NCBI RefSeq assembly: GCF_029392815.1
Contig: NZ_CP113942.1
Location: 930,001-994,000, forward strand
Source: Bifidobacterium sp. ESL0682
GTDB lineage: Bacteria; Actinomycetota; Actinomycetes; Actinomycetales; Bifidobacteriaceae
Direction of reading: 5' to 3'
Length of the DNA stretch: 64,000 nucleotides
The position numbers and the translations under genes were made by a program. Shown one piece after another: positions 28,544 through 39,173 of the stretch. A model generated the notes under the pieces. It was given only the letters and a program-made list of their open reading frames with translations, made no database searches and was not told the DNA's origin. Each line of letters opens with the position of its first letter. Within the stretch, counting starts at the first letter, position 1.

Positions 28544-30084
28544 TGAGCGACCCCAAAGGATTTCTGAAAGTACGTACCCGCCACGAGGCGCAGGACCGTC
28601 CGGTCGCTGAACGTATCCACGATTGGAAGGATGTACACGCCCAATCCGGCTTCCAGCCATGGACCAAGGAACAGGCTGCACGCTGCATGGACTGCGGCAC
28701 TCCGTTCTGCATGACTGGCTGCCCGTTGGGCAACATCATCCCGGACTTCAATGATCTGGTCCGTCAGGGCCAGTGGGAAGAGGCCTACCGGCGGCTTTCC
28801 ATGACCAACAATTTCCCCGAGGTCACCGGTCTGATCTGCCCGGCGCCCTGTGAGCAGGCTTGCGTTTTGGGCATCCACCAGCCGCCGACGATGATCAAGG
28901 CCGACGAGCAAACTATCATCGACCAAGCTTGGAAACTTGATTATGTCAAGCCGATGCCGCCGCAACGCCTCACCGACATGACCATCGCCATCGTCGGCTC
29001 AGGCCCTGCAGGCCTCGCCTGTGCGCAACAGCTGACTCGCGCCGGCCACACCGTCGTCGTCTATGAGCGTGACGACGAAATCGGCGGTCTCATGCGCTAC
29101 GGCATCCCGTCCTTCAAACTTGACAAGCACCTCATCGACCGCCGTATCGAGCAGATGGAAGCCGAAGGCACCGTCTTCCGTACCAATATGGAAATCGGCA
29201 AGGACGTGAGCTGGGACGAACTGCGTTCCCGTTATGATGCCGTGGTCGTTGCCATCGGTTCAGGTGTTCCTCGCGATGTGAACGTGCCTGGTCGTGAGCT
29301 TGACGGCATTCACTTCGCCATGGACTTCCTGCCCGATGCCAACCGACGTTGCGAAGGCAAGGAACCGATCAACGATATCGACGCCAACGGCAAGAAGGTT
29401 GTCATCATCGGTGGCGGCGATACCGGTTCGGACTGCCTCGGCACTGCTATTCGTCAAGGTGCCACCAGCATTACCGTTTTGCAGATCAATCCCAAGGAGC
29501 CGACGGTTCGCCCGGATAACCAGCCTTGGCCCACTTACGCGCGCCTTTACCAGCCCACTACCTCGATGGAGGAAGGCGGCACCTACGAATACAGCACCGA
29601 TACCGTCAGTTTCACCGGTGTGGACGAAATCGAAACCGCCGAACGCGTCACCCTCGACGAAACCGGCTTGGCGAGCGGCTTTGTCGCCGATGAATCCGGT
29701 CACGTCACCGGCGTGAAGGTCGTTGACGTCAGAAACACTGATGGCGGACGACGTGAGCATATTCCGGGTACCGAACGCGTTATCGATGCCGATCTGGTTC
29801 TGATTTCCACCGGTTTTCTGCATCCGGATACCTCCACATTGCTGGAACAGATGCCCGTAGAACTTGATGGTCGCGGCAATGTCGCGCGGAACAAGAAATT
29901 CGAGACCAGCCAGGATGGCGTGTTCGTATGTGGCGATGCGGGCCGTGGCCAGAGCCTCGTGGTTTGGGCGATAGCCGAAGGTCGTAGCTGCGCTTCCGCG
30001 GTGGACCGCTTCCTCAACGGCACCACTGAACTGCCTTCTCCGATTGTCTCCACACAAAAGCCTATGGTGTTGCCGCGGGTCTGA
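28543..30084 (+). CDS. gltD: Glutamate synthase small subunit
   Basis: 513 residues. GltD passes NADPH electrons through FAD and 4Fe-4S clusters to GltB. The N-terminal cluster region has CMDCGTPFCMTGCPLGN and CPAPCEQACVLG; the FAD site is IVGSGPAGLACAQQL (about residue 150); the NADPH site is IIGGGDTGSDCLG (about residue 290); and the closing FAD loop is GVFVCGDAGRGQSLVVWAI. All cysteines appear present. Its ATG shares a base with the gltB stop (TGATG), so translation is coupled. Confidence 0.95.
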   Translation: MSDPKGFLKVRTRHEAQDRPVAERIHDWKDVHAQSGFQPWTKEQAARCMDCGTPFCMTGCPLGNIIPDFNDLVRQGQWEEAYRRLSMTNNFPEVTGLICPAPCEQACVLGIHQPPTMIKADEQTIIDQAWKLDYVKPMPPQRLTDMTIAIVGSGPAGLACAQQLTRAGHTVVVYERDDEIGGLMRYGIPSFKLDKHLIDRRIEQMEAEGTVFRTNMEIGKDVSWDELRSRYDAVVVAIGSGVPRDVNVPGRELDGIHFAMDFLPDANRRCEGKEPINDIDANGKKVVIIGGGDTGSDCLGTAIRQGATSITVLQINPKEPTVRPDNQPWPTYARLYQPTTSMEEGGTYEYSTDTVSFTGVDEIETAERVTLDETGLASGFVADESGHVTGVKVVDVRNTDGGRREHIPGTERVIDADLVLISTGFLHPDTSTLLEQMPVELDGRGNVARNKKFETSQDGVFVCGDAGRGQSLVVWAIAEGRSCASAVDRFLNGTTELPSPIVSTQKPMVLPRV

Positions 30085-30213
30085 GATGCTGAATGCCTGA
30101 AAGGCTTACCTAAGGGCAGTAATAGCGGCAAAAAACCGAGTGCGAACTGGCTTGGCAGAGGTCGGACTAAAATCTAGACATAGGTTGAAATTCAACAGCT
30201 GAAAGGAACTGAG

Positions 30214-30666
30214 ATGCCGAATCGCGCCGAACGCCGGGCCCAAGCCAAGCAGAACCGCAAGGGGGTGCCGCAGCCTAATCAGCCGCAGAATCGTGGCCGC
30301 GGTGGCCTTATCGACGAATATTCGCTGCAGGAGCGCAGCCGTCGTCTTGAAGAGAACGGTGGCACCGAGTGGAAGCCCAAGGCCGAGAAGCTCGTGGCGC
30401 CGGCGGCGAATCTTGACCCGAACTACAGCGATCCGAAGGTCATGAAAGCGCCGCATTCGGTGCATCAGTGGTTCAGAATCATCAGCTGGACATTGATTGT
30501 TCTTTCCGCCATTGCGTTCGCGGTTCTGATGTGGGTTCCCAAGCATCCGATGTGGCTGATTATTACCGTTGCCGCCGTTTTTGTGGTCGGTGTGCTGAGT
30601 CTTTTCTTCACGGCTGGCAATTATCGTCACAACCCGAACCTTGACGATAACGGTACGGCCATCTGA
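30214..30666 (+). CDS. Small conserved-looking membrane protein, function unknown
   Basis: 150 residues with a good GAAAGGA binding site. Residues 1-45 are strongly basic and Gln/Asn-rich (RAERRAQAKQNRKG). Two transmembrane segments follow, about residues 90-111 and 113-135. The layout of a basic cytoplasmic tail plus two helices resembles small actinobacterial division-associated proteins in outline, but I see no diagnostic motif and assign no function. It lies between gltD and glgA, with gaps of about 130 and 80 bp. Confidence 0.75.
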   Translation: MPNRAERRAQAKQNRKGVPQPNQPQNRGRGGLIDEYSLQERSRRLEENGGTEWKPKAEKLVAPAANLDPNYSDPKVMKAPHSVHQWFRIISWTLIVLSAIAFAVLMWVPKHPMWLIITVAAVFVVGVLSLFFTAGNYRHNPNLDDNGTAI

Positions 30667-30744
30667 TTGCAGTTGGTTGAGGGTGCCGTTTCGTTGGCTT
30701 AGCGTTTGGCTCCTATTTCAGAGAAGTTGAGTTGATTGGCATAT

Positions 30745-31968
30745 ATGAAGATTGATTTGCTGACTCGCGAGTACCCGCCACACGTCTATGGTGGTGCGGG
30801 AGTGCATGTTGAGAAGCTCTCCAAAGTGCTCGCTGAACGTGCCGATGTGACGGTTCGTGCTTTCGATGGGCCTAGGAATTCGGCTGATATCCCACATGTT
30901 CAAAATGGTAACTTGCGTGTGGTGGGCTACGATGTGCCTGCCGAAGTCGCGCATGACAATCCCGCTCTGCAGGCGTTTGGTGTGGATTTGCAGATGGCCA
31001 ACGATGTCGATGCCGATATCGTTCACGCCCATACCTGGTATGCCTGCCTTGCCGGAAGACTGGCCCAGCAACTGCACGAGATTCCGCTGGTCGTCACTGC
31101 GCATAGTCTCGAACCCTTTCGTCCTTGGAAACGCGATCAACTCGGCGGTGGCTACAATCTGAGCTCATGGGCCGAACGTGATGCCTTCACGCACGCCGAC
31201 TGTGTCATCGCCGTTTCGGGCGGAATGAAACAGGATATTCTGACGGCCTATCCGTCCATTGACCCGGACAAGATTTCGGTGGTTCACAACGGCATTACCA
31301 TGGCCGATTTCGCTACCCCGAAACCCGACGATCCGGCTTGGGGCGTCTTCAACCGTTATCATATCGACCGCAGCAGGCCGACATTGCTTTTCGTCGGTCG
31401 TGTCACACGACAGAAGGGATTGCCGTATCTGCTGGAGGCCCTTCATCTCATCGACAAGGATATCCAGGTTGTGCTGTGCGCAGGTGCTCCCGACACCAAA
31501 GAACTTGGTGAACAAGTGCACGCTGCTTTCGCTCGTCTCGAGCAGGAACGCGGCAACGTCATCTGGATCGAGGAGATGCTGCCACGTCCTGAACTCAATG
31601 CACTTGAACATGGCTGTGATGCATTCGTTTGCCCAAGCATTTACGAACCGCTCGGCATCGTCAACCTGGAAGCCATGGCTTGCGGCTTGCCGGTGGTGGC
31701 GAGTGCGACCGGAGGCATTCCTGAGGTGGTCGTTGACGGCGTGACTGGTTATCTCGTGCCAATTGACCAGAAGCACGACGGCAGCGGAACGCCGAACCAT
31801 CCCGATGAGTTCGTGCATGATATGGCCGCTGCCATCAACAGACTCATGGCCGACCCCGAACGCGCCAAAGAAATGGGGCAGGCGGGATACGCGCGTGCCC
31901 GAGACGAGTTCAGTTGGGAACGCATAGCCGATGAAACGATGCATGTGTATCGGCAGGTTCTGGCTTAA
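30745..31968 (+). CDS. glgA: Glycogen synthase, actinobacterial type (GT4)
   Basis: A 407-residue GT-B fold glycosyltransferase of family GT4. It starts MKIDLLTREYPPHVYGGAGV, the glycine-rich acceptor loop. The donor domain has LLFVGRVTRQKGLPYLLEA and the EX7E motif around PSIYEPLGIVNLEAMACGLP. Actinobacterial relatives elongate glycogen from ADP-glucose or make alpha-maltose-1-phosphate from ADP-glucose and glucose-1-phosphate; sequence reading alone does not separate these. ATG 30745 is preferred to the TTG at 30736. The ADP-glucose supplier glgC is at the far left edge. Confidence 0.87.
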   Translation: MKIDLLTREYPPHVYGGAGVHVEKLSKVLAERADVTVRAFDGPRNSADIPHVQNGNLRVVGYDVPAEVAHDNPALQAFGVDLQMANDVDADIVHAHTWYACLAGRLAQQLHEIPLVVTAHSLEPFRPWKRDQLGGGYNLSSWAERDAFTHADCVIAVSGGMKQDILTAYPSIDPDKISVVHNGITMADFATPKPDDPAWGVFNRYHIDRSRPTLLFVGRVTRQKGLPYLLEALHLIDKDIQVVLCAGAPDTKELGEQVHAAFARLEQERGNVIWIEEMLPRPELNALEHGCDAFVCPSIYEPLGIVNLEAMACGLPVVASATGGIPEVVVDGVTGYLVPIDQKHDGSGTPNHPDEFVHDMAAAINRLMADPERAKEMGQAGYARARDEFSWERIADETMHVYRQVLA

Positions 31969-32094
31969 CCATATATTTTTGGTCATATTGCCATGGAATG
32001 TTAGATTTATATTGAAGCATTGATTGGGGTGTCAATGCTATTCTGGCAGTAAGTCCACTGACGGTTGTCTCTGGACTCGACAGGAAGGTATGAG

Positions 32095-32328
32095 ATGTTC
32101 CAGTACATACTATACGGATGCATCTTTGTCGTCGCCGTGGTGGCAACAGCGCTGTGCTTTTCTGCCGCTTTCGGCAAAAACCGGAAGTTTCATACCGTTA
32201 AAATCGTCATAGGTGCTTGCCTTTATTTCTTTGTCGTGATTTTTTGGTGGCAAGTTTCCTCACCTGAGCCACCGACCTCTTCGTCAAAATATGGAATTCG
32301 GACCGGTTTCATGCCTTTCCCAGATTAG
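32095..32328 (+). CDS. Small membrane protein, 77 aa
   Basis: It starts MFQYILYGCIFVVAVVATAL, with two hydrophobic segments (about residues 3-25 and 32-50) and a short Ser/Pro-rich tail. AGGAAGG lies six bases before the ATG, good support for translation. No family is recognised. It follows glgA by about 125 bp and precedes the ABC ATPase gene by 60 bp. Confidence 0.6.
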   Translation: MFQYILYGCIFVVAVVATALCFSAAFGKNRKFHTVKIVIGACLYFFVVIFWWQVSSPEPPTSSSKYGIRTGFMPFPD

Positions 32329-32388
32329 TGTTTGAAAGCAAGACATATTGATGCAATCGAATACATAACCGTGATGAAGGGGCAAAGG

Positions 32389-33249
32389 ATGGGCGAGGCT
32401 GCTTCGGCGTTGAAACTGAGCAATGTAGAATTTCGCAGGAACCGTCGCGTCATTCTGACGGACGTGAACCTCGATCTCAAACAGGGTGAGAAATGGGTGC
32501 TCTTCGGTCCCAATGGCATCGGCAAATCCAGCCTTGTGGCGATGATGGCTACACGTGGTTTTCCTTCTGTCGGAACCGTTGATATCCTTGGCAACCGGCT
32601 TGGCAAGGTCAATGTATTCTCCTACCGGAATCGCATCGGCTTGAGTTCTGCGGAATTGTCACGCTCGTTCCCCAACGATGAGGATCCGCTTGACGTCATT
32701 TTGACGGCGCTCACCGCGACCACCGGCCGTTGGCGCGAACAGTTCACGAAGGCCGATTATGACAAGGCGCGAGGGTTTATGGCCATGTTCGGCATCGAAT
32801 ACCTCGAAGGCAAGCAGATGTTCAAACTTTCGGAAGGCGAGCGAACCCGGGTGCTCATCTGCCGTGCGTTGATGGGAGATCCCGACCTGCTCATTCTTGA
32901 CGAACCGACCACCGGCCTTGATTTGGGTGGTCGCGAGCTGGCGTTGCGTGCGCTGAGTGACATCGGCAGGTACGACACCGATCGAACGGTGCTTTTGGTG
33001 ACCCATCGTCTTGAAGAGATTCCGCAAGGCTTCGATCATGTCGCCATTATGGGACGCATGGCAGGCAATGAGACCGACGCCCACGCCGACAACGTCGCCG
33101 GAGCCGACCCGCAGCCTGGCACCATCATCTACACCGGTGACCTGGAACACGGATTCACCGCCGAACGGCTGAGCCATATCTTCGGTCTGCCGCTCAAAGT
33201 GAATCATGATCAAGGTCGCTGGTCGGCCTATGCTGTTGAGAATAAATAA
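32389..33249 (+). CDS. Stand-alone ABC ATPase
   Basis: 286 residues of a single ABC domain with no permease gene nearby. Walker A FGPNGIGKSSL, signature KLSEGERTRVLICRAL, Walker [16 protein letters not shown] and H-loop LVTHRLEEI are intact. It resembles the ModF/YlmA-like group of soluble ABC ATPases, whose role is unclear; it might also energise a permease encoded elsewhere. ATG 32389 is preferred because GAAGGGG lies six bases upstream; earlier in-frame starts at 32374 and 32332 lack such a site. The D-2-hydroxyacid dehydrogenase gene follows after 44 bp. Confidence 0.8.
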   Translation: MGEAASALKLSNVEFRRNRRVILTDVNLDLKQGEKWVLFGPNGIGKSSLVAMMATRGFPSVGTVDILGNRLGKVNVFSYRNRIGLSSAELSRSFPNDEDPLDVILTALTATTGRWREQFTKADYDKARGFMAMFGIEYLEGKQMFKLSEGERTRVLICRALMGDPDLLILDEPTTGLDLGGRELALRALSDIGRYDTDRTVLLVTHRLEEIPQGFDHVAIMGRMAGNETDAHADNVAGADPQPGTIIYTGDLEHGFTAERLSHIFGLPLKVNHDQGRWSAYAVENK

Positions 33250-33293
33250 TTTCCGATAATGTTCATGGTTGAAGAATGTAAGGAGGGGCAGTA

Positions 33294-34297
33294 ATGAAAG
33301 TTCTGTTATACAACATCCGTCCTGAGGGACAGAATTACGTTGATGAATGGCTGAAGAACCATCCAGAAGACGAACTAGTGACGACGCCGGATGACCTTAC
33401 GCTCGAGACGATTGATATGTCCAAGGGCCACGGCTATGACGCCGTGAGCCTGCAGCAGGTTCCCGATGTTGCCGACGAGGAAATCTACCGGAAGCTGGTC
33501 GACTACGATATTCATCACATCGCGCTACGTACGGTTGGCTTCGACATCCTCAATCTCGATTACGTGAGGAAATATCATATTCTGGTCACGCATACCCCTG
33601 CCTATTCGCCGCGTGCGGTCGCTGAGAACACGCTTGCCTCGGTCATGTATCTGCTGCGCCATTACGGTCAGATTCTGGGCAACGAGCGCAAAGGCGATTT
33701 CGTGCGAGTTTCCGAGGAAATGAGCGATGAGATCTATCATAAGACCGTCGGTATCATCGGTGTCGGCCGTATCGGTTCGGCCGTGGCTGAACTCTTCCAC
33801 GCTCTGGGTGCCACCGTTATCGGCAATGATCTGATTACCAACGCAGCCAATGAGGCGTTTCTTGAATATACCGATTTCGACACCGTGGTGCGCGAAGCCG
33901 ATATTCTGACGCTCCATACTCCGCTCGAGCCGTATATGGTCGGCATGATTGGTGCTGAGCAGTTCAAGATGATGAAAGATACGGCGTTGATCGTCAACCA
34001 GGCGCGTGGCCCGCTGATCGACACGCAGGCCATGATTGCTGCGCTCAAGAACCATGAGATTGCCGGAGCTGCCATCGACGTTTTTGCCGAGGAAACCGGA
34101 CTGTTCATGAAGCGGTTCGACAATGAATCCCAGCTCCCGCAGTTCTATCGCGAGCTTTCGGCGATGGACAATGTCATCGCACTCCGCATTCCGCCTACTA
34201 TACCGAGACTTCGGTGCGCAATATGGTCATGCACAGCATGACCGACGTCAAGCGCGTGAGCGAAGGCAAGGAACCGGTTTACAAGGTGGACTGCTGA
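33294..34297 (+). CDS. D-lactate dehydrogenase / D-2-hydroxyacid dehydrogenase (apparent frameshift near 34193)
   Basis: 334 residues when joined, the normal D-LDH length. It reduces pyruvate or another 2-oxo acid to the D-hydroxy acid with NADH. The Rossmann motif is GIIGVGRIGSAVAELFHALG (about residues 150-169). The catalytic Arg is in NQARGPLID, the Glu in DVFAEETG, and the catalytic His should be in ALPHSAYYTET, which is only readable after restoring one base at GCACTCCGCATTCC. The C-terminus then reads VRNMVMHSMTDVKRV to the stop at 34297. AAGGAGG precedes the start. Bifidobacteria mainly make L-lactate, so the physiological substrate is uncertain. Confidence 0.82.
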
Positions 34298-34382
34298 AAC
34301 TTTGCCTGCTGCCTTGAGTCCCCAGCAAACGTTGTGTGGTCTTTGCCGTCTGATTGGGAATCGGTGAGTTGTAAAAAATAAT

Positions 34383-34425
34383 AAATCCAAGCACGGTTTC
34401 GAAAGATTCGTGCTTGGATTTTCTG
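34383..34425 (+). terminator. Rho-independent terminator after the D-LDH gene
   Basis: AAATCCAAGCACG (34383-34395) pairs exactly with CGTGCTTGGATTT (34409-34421), followed by TCTGTTTGTT. It is also preceded by an A-rich run, so it may act in both directions. Confidence 0.8.
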
Positions 34426-34526
34426 TTTGTTGCGGTCCATCGAGGCGACGTGAGAATATAAGGCAGGATGACGTTGTCAAGATATAGTCCGTCATCATGC
34501 AATATTACGTAGTGATAGGAGTCGGT

Positions 34527-35735
34527 ATGCCGAGACGTGGGGCACTGCAAGCGGGGGAGAAGGTCCAGTTCACGGATCGCAAAGGCAAGAAGATCACTGA
34601 CCAGCTTGTCACCGGCGGCTCCACCCAGACCGAACACGGCATCATCCTGCACGATGATGTCATCGGTTCAAGCGAAGGCATCGTTGTCACTACCGTTACT
34701 TCCAAGCGCGAGGCGCAGATCAGCGGGGGCACACCTGGTCATGACAAGCCGAAACCTTGGAAAGCCGCCCGTGCCATTGGCGGCTGGGACTATGCGGTAA
34801 TGAGGCCGAGGCTTGCGGATTACGTGCTTTCGATGCCTCGTGGCGCGCAGATCATGTACCCTAAAGACATCGCACAGGTCATTCAACTTGGCGATATCCG
34901 CGCCGGCCTCAACGTGCTGGAATCCGGTGCCGGCAGTGGCGCGATGAGCCTCAACCTGCTGGATGCTGTGGGGGAGTCCGGCCATTTGACCACCATCGAG
35001 ATGCGTCCCGAATTCGCCAAGATAGCCGAGGCCAACGCGACGCTCTATTACGGTAAACGCCCAGAATGGTGGGATTTGCTCACCGGCGATTTCGATACGG
35101 TCGCTGGAAAGCTTGCCGAAAGTATCGAATCTCAAAGTGATGACGCTGAAAAAGATGCCGTACTATCTTCAGCTCCGTTGGAAGACACCAGTGACGTTAA
35201 GAATGCGTTATCGGAGTCGACCAATGACTCTGCCGCCAATGCCAATAAGCCCTCGGTTTCTCTCTTCGACCGTATCGTGCTCGACATGCTCGACCCGTGG
35301 AACCGGCTCGAACAAGCCTATCGCGTCATCGCTCCTGGTGGTGTGCTGACTGCCTATATCACCACGACCACGCAGATGTCCCGTTTCTGCGAGGCGTTGC
35401 GCGAGACCGGTTGTTGGACCGAGCCAGAAGTGCAGGAGACCTTCGAGCGCACATGGAAGGCCCAGGGCCTCGCCGTACGTCCCGATCACCAAATGATTGG
35501 CCACACCGGCTTCCTTGTCGTCACTCGTGCGATGGCTCCTGGCTTCGAGGCGCTGCATAAGCGCGACCGCGCCACCAAAGACACTGTCACCGATATCGAT
35601 TCCCTTACCGACGAAGAACGTGAATCGCGTCTGGCTGACCTTGAACTCCGTGACATCAGTGACCGCAAACTGCGCAAGGTCCTCAGAGATTTGTCTGATC
35701 AGCTGCATGAAATCAACGAGGATGAAAGAGAATAG
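34527..35735 (+). CDS. trmI: tRNA (adenine-58-N1)-methyltransferase TrmI
   Basis: 402 residues. TrmI methylates A58 in the tRNA T loop with SAM. The N-terminal beta-barrel region is followed by the Rossmann domain, with NVLESGAGSGAMSLNLLDAV (SAM motif I) and DRIVLDMLDPWNRLE (motif IV). Residues of about 195-244 are a Ser/Asp/Glu-rich insertion not needed for the fold; the C-terminus is a charged tail. ATG 34527 has ATAGGAG five bases upstream; the ORF could also start at 34497. It stands alone. Confidence 0.88.
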   Translation: MPRRGALQAGEKVQFTDRKGKKITDQLVTGGSTQTEHGIILHDDVIGSSEGIVVTTVTSKREAQISGGTPGHDKPKPWKAARAIGGWDYAVMRPRLADYVLSMPRGAQIMYPKDIAQVIQLGDIRAGLNVLESGAGSGAMSLNLLDAVGESGHLTTIEMRPEFAKIAEANATLYYGKRPEWWDLLTGDFDTVAGKLAESIESQSDDAEKDAVLSSAPLEDTSDVKNALSESTNDSAANANKPSVSLFDRIVLDMLDPWNRLEQAYRVIAPGGVLTAYITTTTQMSRFCEALRETGCWTEPEVQETFERTWKAQGLAVRPDHQMIGHTGFLVVTRAMAPGFEALHKRDRATKDTVTDIDSLTDEERESRLADLELRDISDRKLRKVLRDLSDQLHEINEDERE

Positions 35736-35901
35736 ATCCTGTGACGAACTGATTATTGGGTCGGACCGATGTCTGACAGGAATGGGCAGAAAACGCTTAT
35801 ATAACTTGAATCTATAACGACACCTTAAGTAGCTTGATGCCCTTTGAACAGAGATTTTTGCTAAGCTTTTCATTAGTCGTCTGTCAATCTCTGGAGGAAT
35901 T

Positions 35902-38244
35902 ATGTCAGCTCTTACATCGGTTTCCGGCTTCCCTCGCATTGGGCGCGATCGTGAACTCAAAAAAGTCATCGAAGGTTATTGGAAGGGCAAGGCCAGCCTT
36001 GATGATGTTCGTGCCACCGCCAAGCAGCTGCGCGCCGAGCATTGGAAGCTGCAGGCCGACGCCGGAGTCGAACTCATCCCCAGCAACGATTTCAGCTATT
36101 ACGACCAGATGCTCGACACTGCCATCCTGCTGAACGCGATTCCCGAGCGGTATCGTCGTCTTTCCTTCGAGAATCCCGAGGATACGCTCTTCGCGATGGG
36201 CCGTGGCTATCAGGGCCCGGAAGGTGACGTCACTGCACTGCCGATGAAGAAGTGGTTCACGACCAACTACCACTATCTGGTTCCCGAAATTAGCACCTCC
36301 ACCCAGATTAAGCTCAATTCCACAAAGCCGTTTGACGAATTCAACGAAGCAAAGGCGCAGGGCATTCTGACCAAGCCGGTGTTGATCGGCCCTTATACGT
36401 TCCTCAAGTTGGCGCGCAATCCGCAGGCAGAAGAGCTGGAACTTGACCGCGGTTTGGTTGATGCCGTTTCCGGTGTGTACGCAGAAATCATCCGCAAATT
36501 CGCCGAACTGGGTGCAGCTTGGGTGCAGCTTGACGAACCATATCTGGTCCTCGACAAGGAGGACGGCGATGTCGAGCTCTTCAAGGCTCTGTATTCTGCC
36601 ATTTTGCCCGCACGCAACGATGCGGAGAGCGGCAAGAATGTCAAGGTGCTGCTCAACACCTATTTCGGCAACATCGCCGATATCTATGAAACCGTGAACC
36701 TCTTCGAATTCGATGGAGTTGGCCTTGATTTGCTCGAGGGACGCGACGAGAATCTTGCCGCAGTCGAAAAATACGGCGTCTCCGAGAACACGACGATTTT
36801 CGCCGGTGTCATCAACGGCCGCAACATCTGGCGCAACAATTACGCACAGAGCCTTGGACTGATTGATGCGCTGAAGACCAAGACAGATAAGGTCGCAGTG
36901 TCGACGGCCTCGTCGCTCCTGCACGTGCCGTTCAGTACCGAAGGAGAAACCGGTTTGAAGCCTGAAGTGCTCAAGCACTTCGCCTTCGCTGTCGAGAAGG
37001 TCGGTGAGCTGGTTGACGTGGCTAACTTGGCCGATGCCGATGATACGTTGCGCAAAGAATCGCAGACGTTGGCCGATAATCAGGCCCTGTTCGACGGTAG
37101 CCGTATCGTTCCCGACCAGGCCGTCGCCAATCGTCTCGCCTCGCTTACCGAAAAGGACTTCGTCCGTCAGCCGGCTCGTGCCGAGCGCAGGAAGTTGCAG
37201 CATGAGGATCTGAATCTGCCGGAACTGCCGACCACCACCATCGGTTCGTTCCCGCAAACCCGTGAGATTCGTTCGATGCGCGCCAAGGCTCGCAAGGGCG
37301 AAATCGATCAGAAGACCTACGACGATTTCATCGCCGGACAAATCGACGAGGTCATCGCCCATCAAGAGCAGATCGGTCTTGACGTCCTCGTCCATGGCGA
37401 ATTCGAACGCAACGACATGGTCGAATACTTCGGCCAGCACCTCAACGGTTATCTCTTCACCAAGAACGCATGGGTGCAGTCCTATGGCACCCGCTGCGTC
37501 AAGCCTCCAATCGTCTGGGGTGACGTTTCCCGCGCCGAGCCGATTACGGTGCGCTGGAGCAAGTACGCCCAGAGCCGTACCAACCACATCGTTAAGGGTA
37601 TGCTCACCGGCCCGGTGACCATCCTCAACTGGTCGTGGCCGCGCGAGGACATCAGCAACGAGTTGCAGACCCAACAGTTGGCGCTGGCCATCCGCGATGA
37701 GGTGCTCGACCTCGAGGCCGCCGGTATCAAGGTCATTCAGATCGACGAGGCCGCACTGCGCGAAAAGCTGCCGCTGCGCCGTTCCGACTGGCACAAGAAG
37801 TACCTCGACTGGGCGATTCCTGCCTTCCGTCTGGTGCATTCTGCTGTCAAGCCGACCACGCAGATCCATACGCATATGTGCTACTCCGAGTTCAACGACA
37901 TCATCAAGGACATCGATAACATGGATGCCGACGTGATTTCGTTCGAGGCCTCTCGTGGTGATCTCGTCGTGCTTGACGCCATCCACGACGCGCACTTCGA
38001 GACTGAAGTGGGCCCAGGTGTCTACGACATCCACTCGCCGCGTATCCCGTCGACGAAGGAACTGATTGACCGTATCCACGCCATTCTTAAGAAGGCCGAT
38101 GCCAGCCGTGTGTGGATTAATCCCGACTGCGGTCTGAAAACTCGTGGCAACGAGGAAACCTGGCCAAGCCTTGAGCATATGGTCGAGGCTGCCAAGATCG
38201 TTCGTGCCGAACTTGCAGATGGTTCGCAGGCCGTGCGCCGCTAA
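35902..38244 (+). CDS. metE: Cobalamin-independent methionine synthase
   Basis: A 780-residue enzyme that transfers a methyl group from 5-methyl-tetrahydropteroyl-polyglutamate to homocysteine. The N-terminal barrel starts [19 protein letters not shown]; the catalytic barrel has [12 protein letters not shown], and zinc ligands in THMCYSEF and NPDCGLKTR. The match is full length with no break. GGAGGAATT before the ATG is strong. metF follows after a hairpin, so the pair can renew methionine without B12. The 166-bp leader shows no recognisable S-box or B12 riboswitch. Confidence 0.96.
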   Translation: MSALTSVSGFPRIGRDRELKKVIEGYWKGKASLDDVRATAKQLRAEHWKLQADAGVELIPSNDFSYYDQMLDTAILLNAIPERYRRLSFENPEDTLFAMGRGYQGPEGDVTALPMKKWFTTNYHYLVPEISTSTQIKLNSTKPFDEFNEAKAQGILTKPVLIGPYTFLKLARNPQAEELELDRGLVDAVSGVYAEIIRKFAELGAAWVQLDEPYLVLDKEDGDVELFKALYSAILPARNDAESGKNVKVLLNTYFGNIADIYETVNLFEFDGVGLDLLEGRDENLAAVEKYGVSENTTIFAGVINGRNIWRNNYAQSLGLIDALKTKTDKVAVSTASSLLHVPFSTEGETGLKPEVLKHFAFAVEKVGELVDVANLADADDTLRKESQTLADNQALFDGSRIVPDQAVANRLASLTEKDFVRQPARAERRKLQHEDLNLPELPTTTIGSFPQTREIRSMRAKARKGEIDQKTYDDFIAGQIDEVIAHQEQIGLDVLVHGEFERNDMVEYFGQHLNGYLFTKNAWVQSYGTRCVKPPIVWGDVSRAEPITVRWSKYAQSRTNHIVKGMLTGPVTILNWSWPREDISNELQTQQLALAIRDEVLDLEAAGIKVIQIDEAALREKLPLRRSDWHKKYLDWAIPAFRLVHSAVKPTTQIHTHMCYSEFNDIIKDIDNMDADVISFEASRGDLVVLDAIHDAHFETEVGPGVYDIHSPRIPSTKELIDRIHAILKKADASRVWINPDCGLKTRGNEETWPSLEHMVEAAKIVRAELADGSQAVRR

Positions 38245-38266
38245 ATAAGTATTCATTAATCCCAGT

Positions 38267-38299
38267 GTGTGGCCGACATCAGTACGATGCCGGCCACAC
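38267..38299 (+). terminator. Hairpin between metE and metF
   Basis: GTGTGGCCG (38267-38275) pairs with CGGCCACAC (38291-38299), and an inner CATC/GATG extends the stem. GATTTGTC follows with only a short T run. It may partly end metE transcription or shield the metE mRNA 3' end, which would lower metF expression relative to metE. Confidence 0.6.
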
Positions 38300-38321
38300 G
38301 ATTTGTCACAGGAGACAAGAT

Positions 38322-39173
38322 ATGCATTCGCCGATTTTCTCGTTAGAGGTGTTCCCGCCGAAAAGCCATGCACCCGTAGGCACTATCTATGACACCTTGG
38401 ATGGGTTGGAAGGGGTCAACCCTGATTTCATCTCAGTAACGTATGGGCACGGTGCCTTGCACGATCGCAGTCTCACTGCGCGCATCGCCAATACCGTCCG
38501 TCATGAATACGGTATTCCTGCCGTTGCGCATCTGACGGCGCTTTACAGCGACAAGGAAATCGTCGATGAGGCGCTTGACATGTTCCACAAGGCAGGCGTC
38601 ACTGGTGTGCTCGCTTTGCGAGGCGACCCCGTTGAAGGCAATGAACCGTGCGGTGTGTTTGAGCATTCCAGTGATTTGGCCGCTTATATCCATGAGGTCG
38701 ATCCCGATATGAAAATTTTCGGTGCTTGCTATCCCGAATGCCATATGGAAGCATCATGCCTCGAAGAGGATGTCGACAACCTCAAAAAGAAGGTCGATGC
38801 GGGCGTCAGCCACCTGATCACCCAGCTGTTTTACAACAACGAGGACTTCTACCGCTTCCTCGACCTTGCACGTTCGAAGGACATCGATGTGCCGATTGAG
38901 GCCGGAATCATGCCGATACGCAGTGCAAAATCCGTCAACAACATGACCACACGCAACGGTTCCGAGATTCCTTCTGCCGTGCAACGCCTTGTCGACAAAT
39001 GGGGCGACGATACTCCAAGCCTGCAACAGGCCGGTATCGTCTATGCTTCCGAGCAGATCGCCGATCTGGTGGCGCATGGTGTCGATGGCATTCACCTCTA
39101 CACCATGAACCGTCCTGCTCTTGCTCGCCGCATCTGGTCCAACGTCGAGCCGCTGTTTAAGGTTGTCGAATAG
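38322..39173 (+). CDS. metF: 5,10-Methylenetetrahydrofolate reductase
   Basis: A 283-residue FAD-dependent TIM-barrel reductase that makes 5-methyl-THF for MetE. It starts HSPIFSLEVFPPKSHAP with the catalytic-region Glu, continues with FISVTYGHGALHDRS, GVLALRGDPVEG and ITQLFYNNEDFYRFLD, and includes the late EAGIMPIRSAKSV. AGGAGAC precedes ATG 38322. It lies 77 bp from metE. Its last 17 bases overlap the 3' end of the opposite-strand membrane protein gene. Confidence 0.93.
   Translation: MHSPIFSLEVFPPKSHAPVGTIYDTLDGLEGVNPDFISVTYGHGALHDRSLTARIANTVRHEYGIPAVAHLTALYSDKEIVDEALDMFHKAGVTGVLALRGDPVEGNEPCGVFEHSSDLAAYIHEVDPDMKIFGACYPECHMEASCLEEDVDNLKKKVDAGVSHLITQLFYNNEDFYRFLDLARSKDIDVPIEAGIMPIRSAKSVNNMTTRNGSEIPSAVQRLVDKWGDDTPSLQQAGIVYASEQIADLVAHGVDGIHLYTMNRPALARRIWSNVEPLFKVVE

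Noticed and set aside
35736..35901. A riboswitch upstream of metE
   Set aside because: No SAM, SAH or cobalamin riboswitch core sequence could be recognised in the leader.
35905..38373. An 822-codon open frame antisense to metE
   Set aside because: It mirrors metE exactly, which has full-length motifs on the other strand; long antisense frames are common in this base composition.
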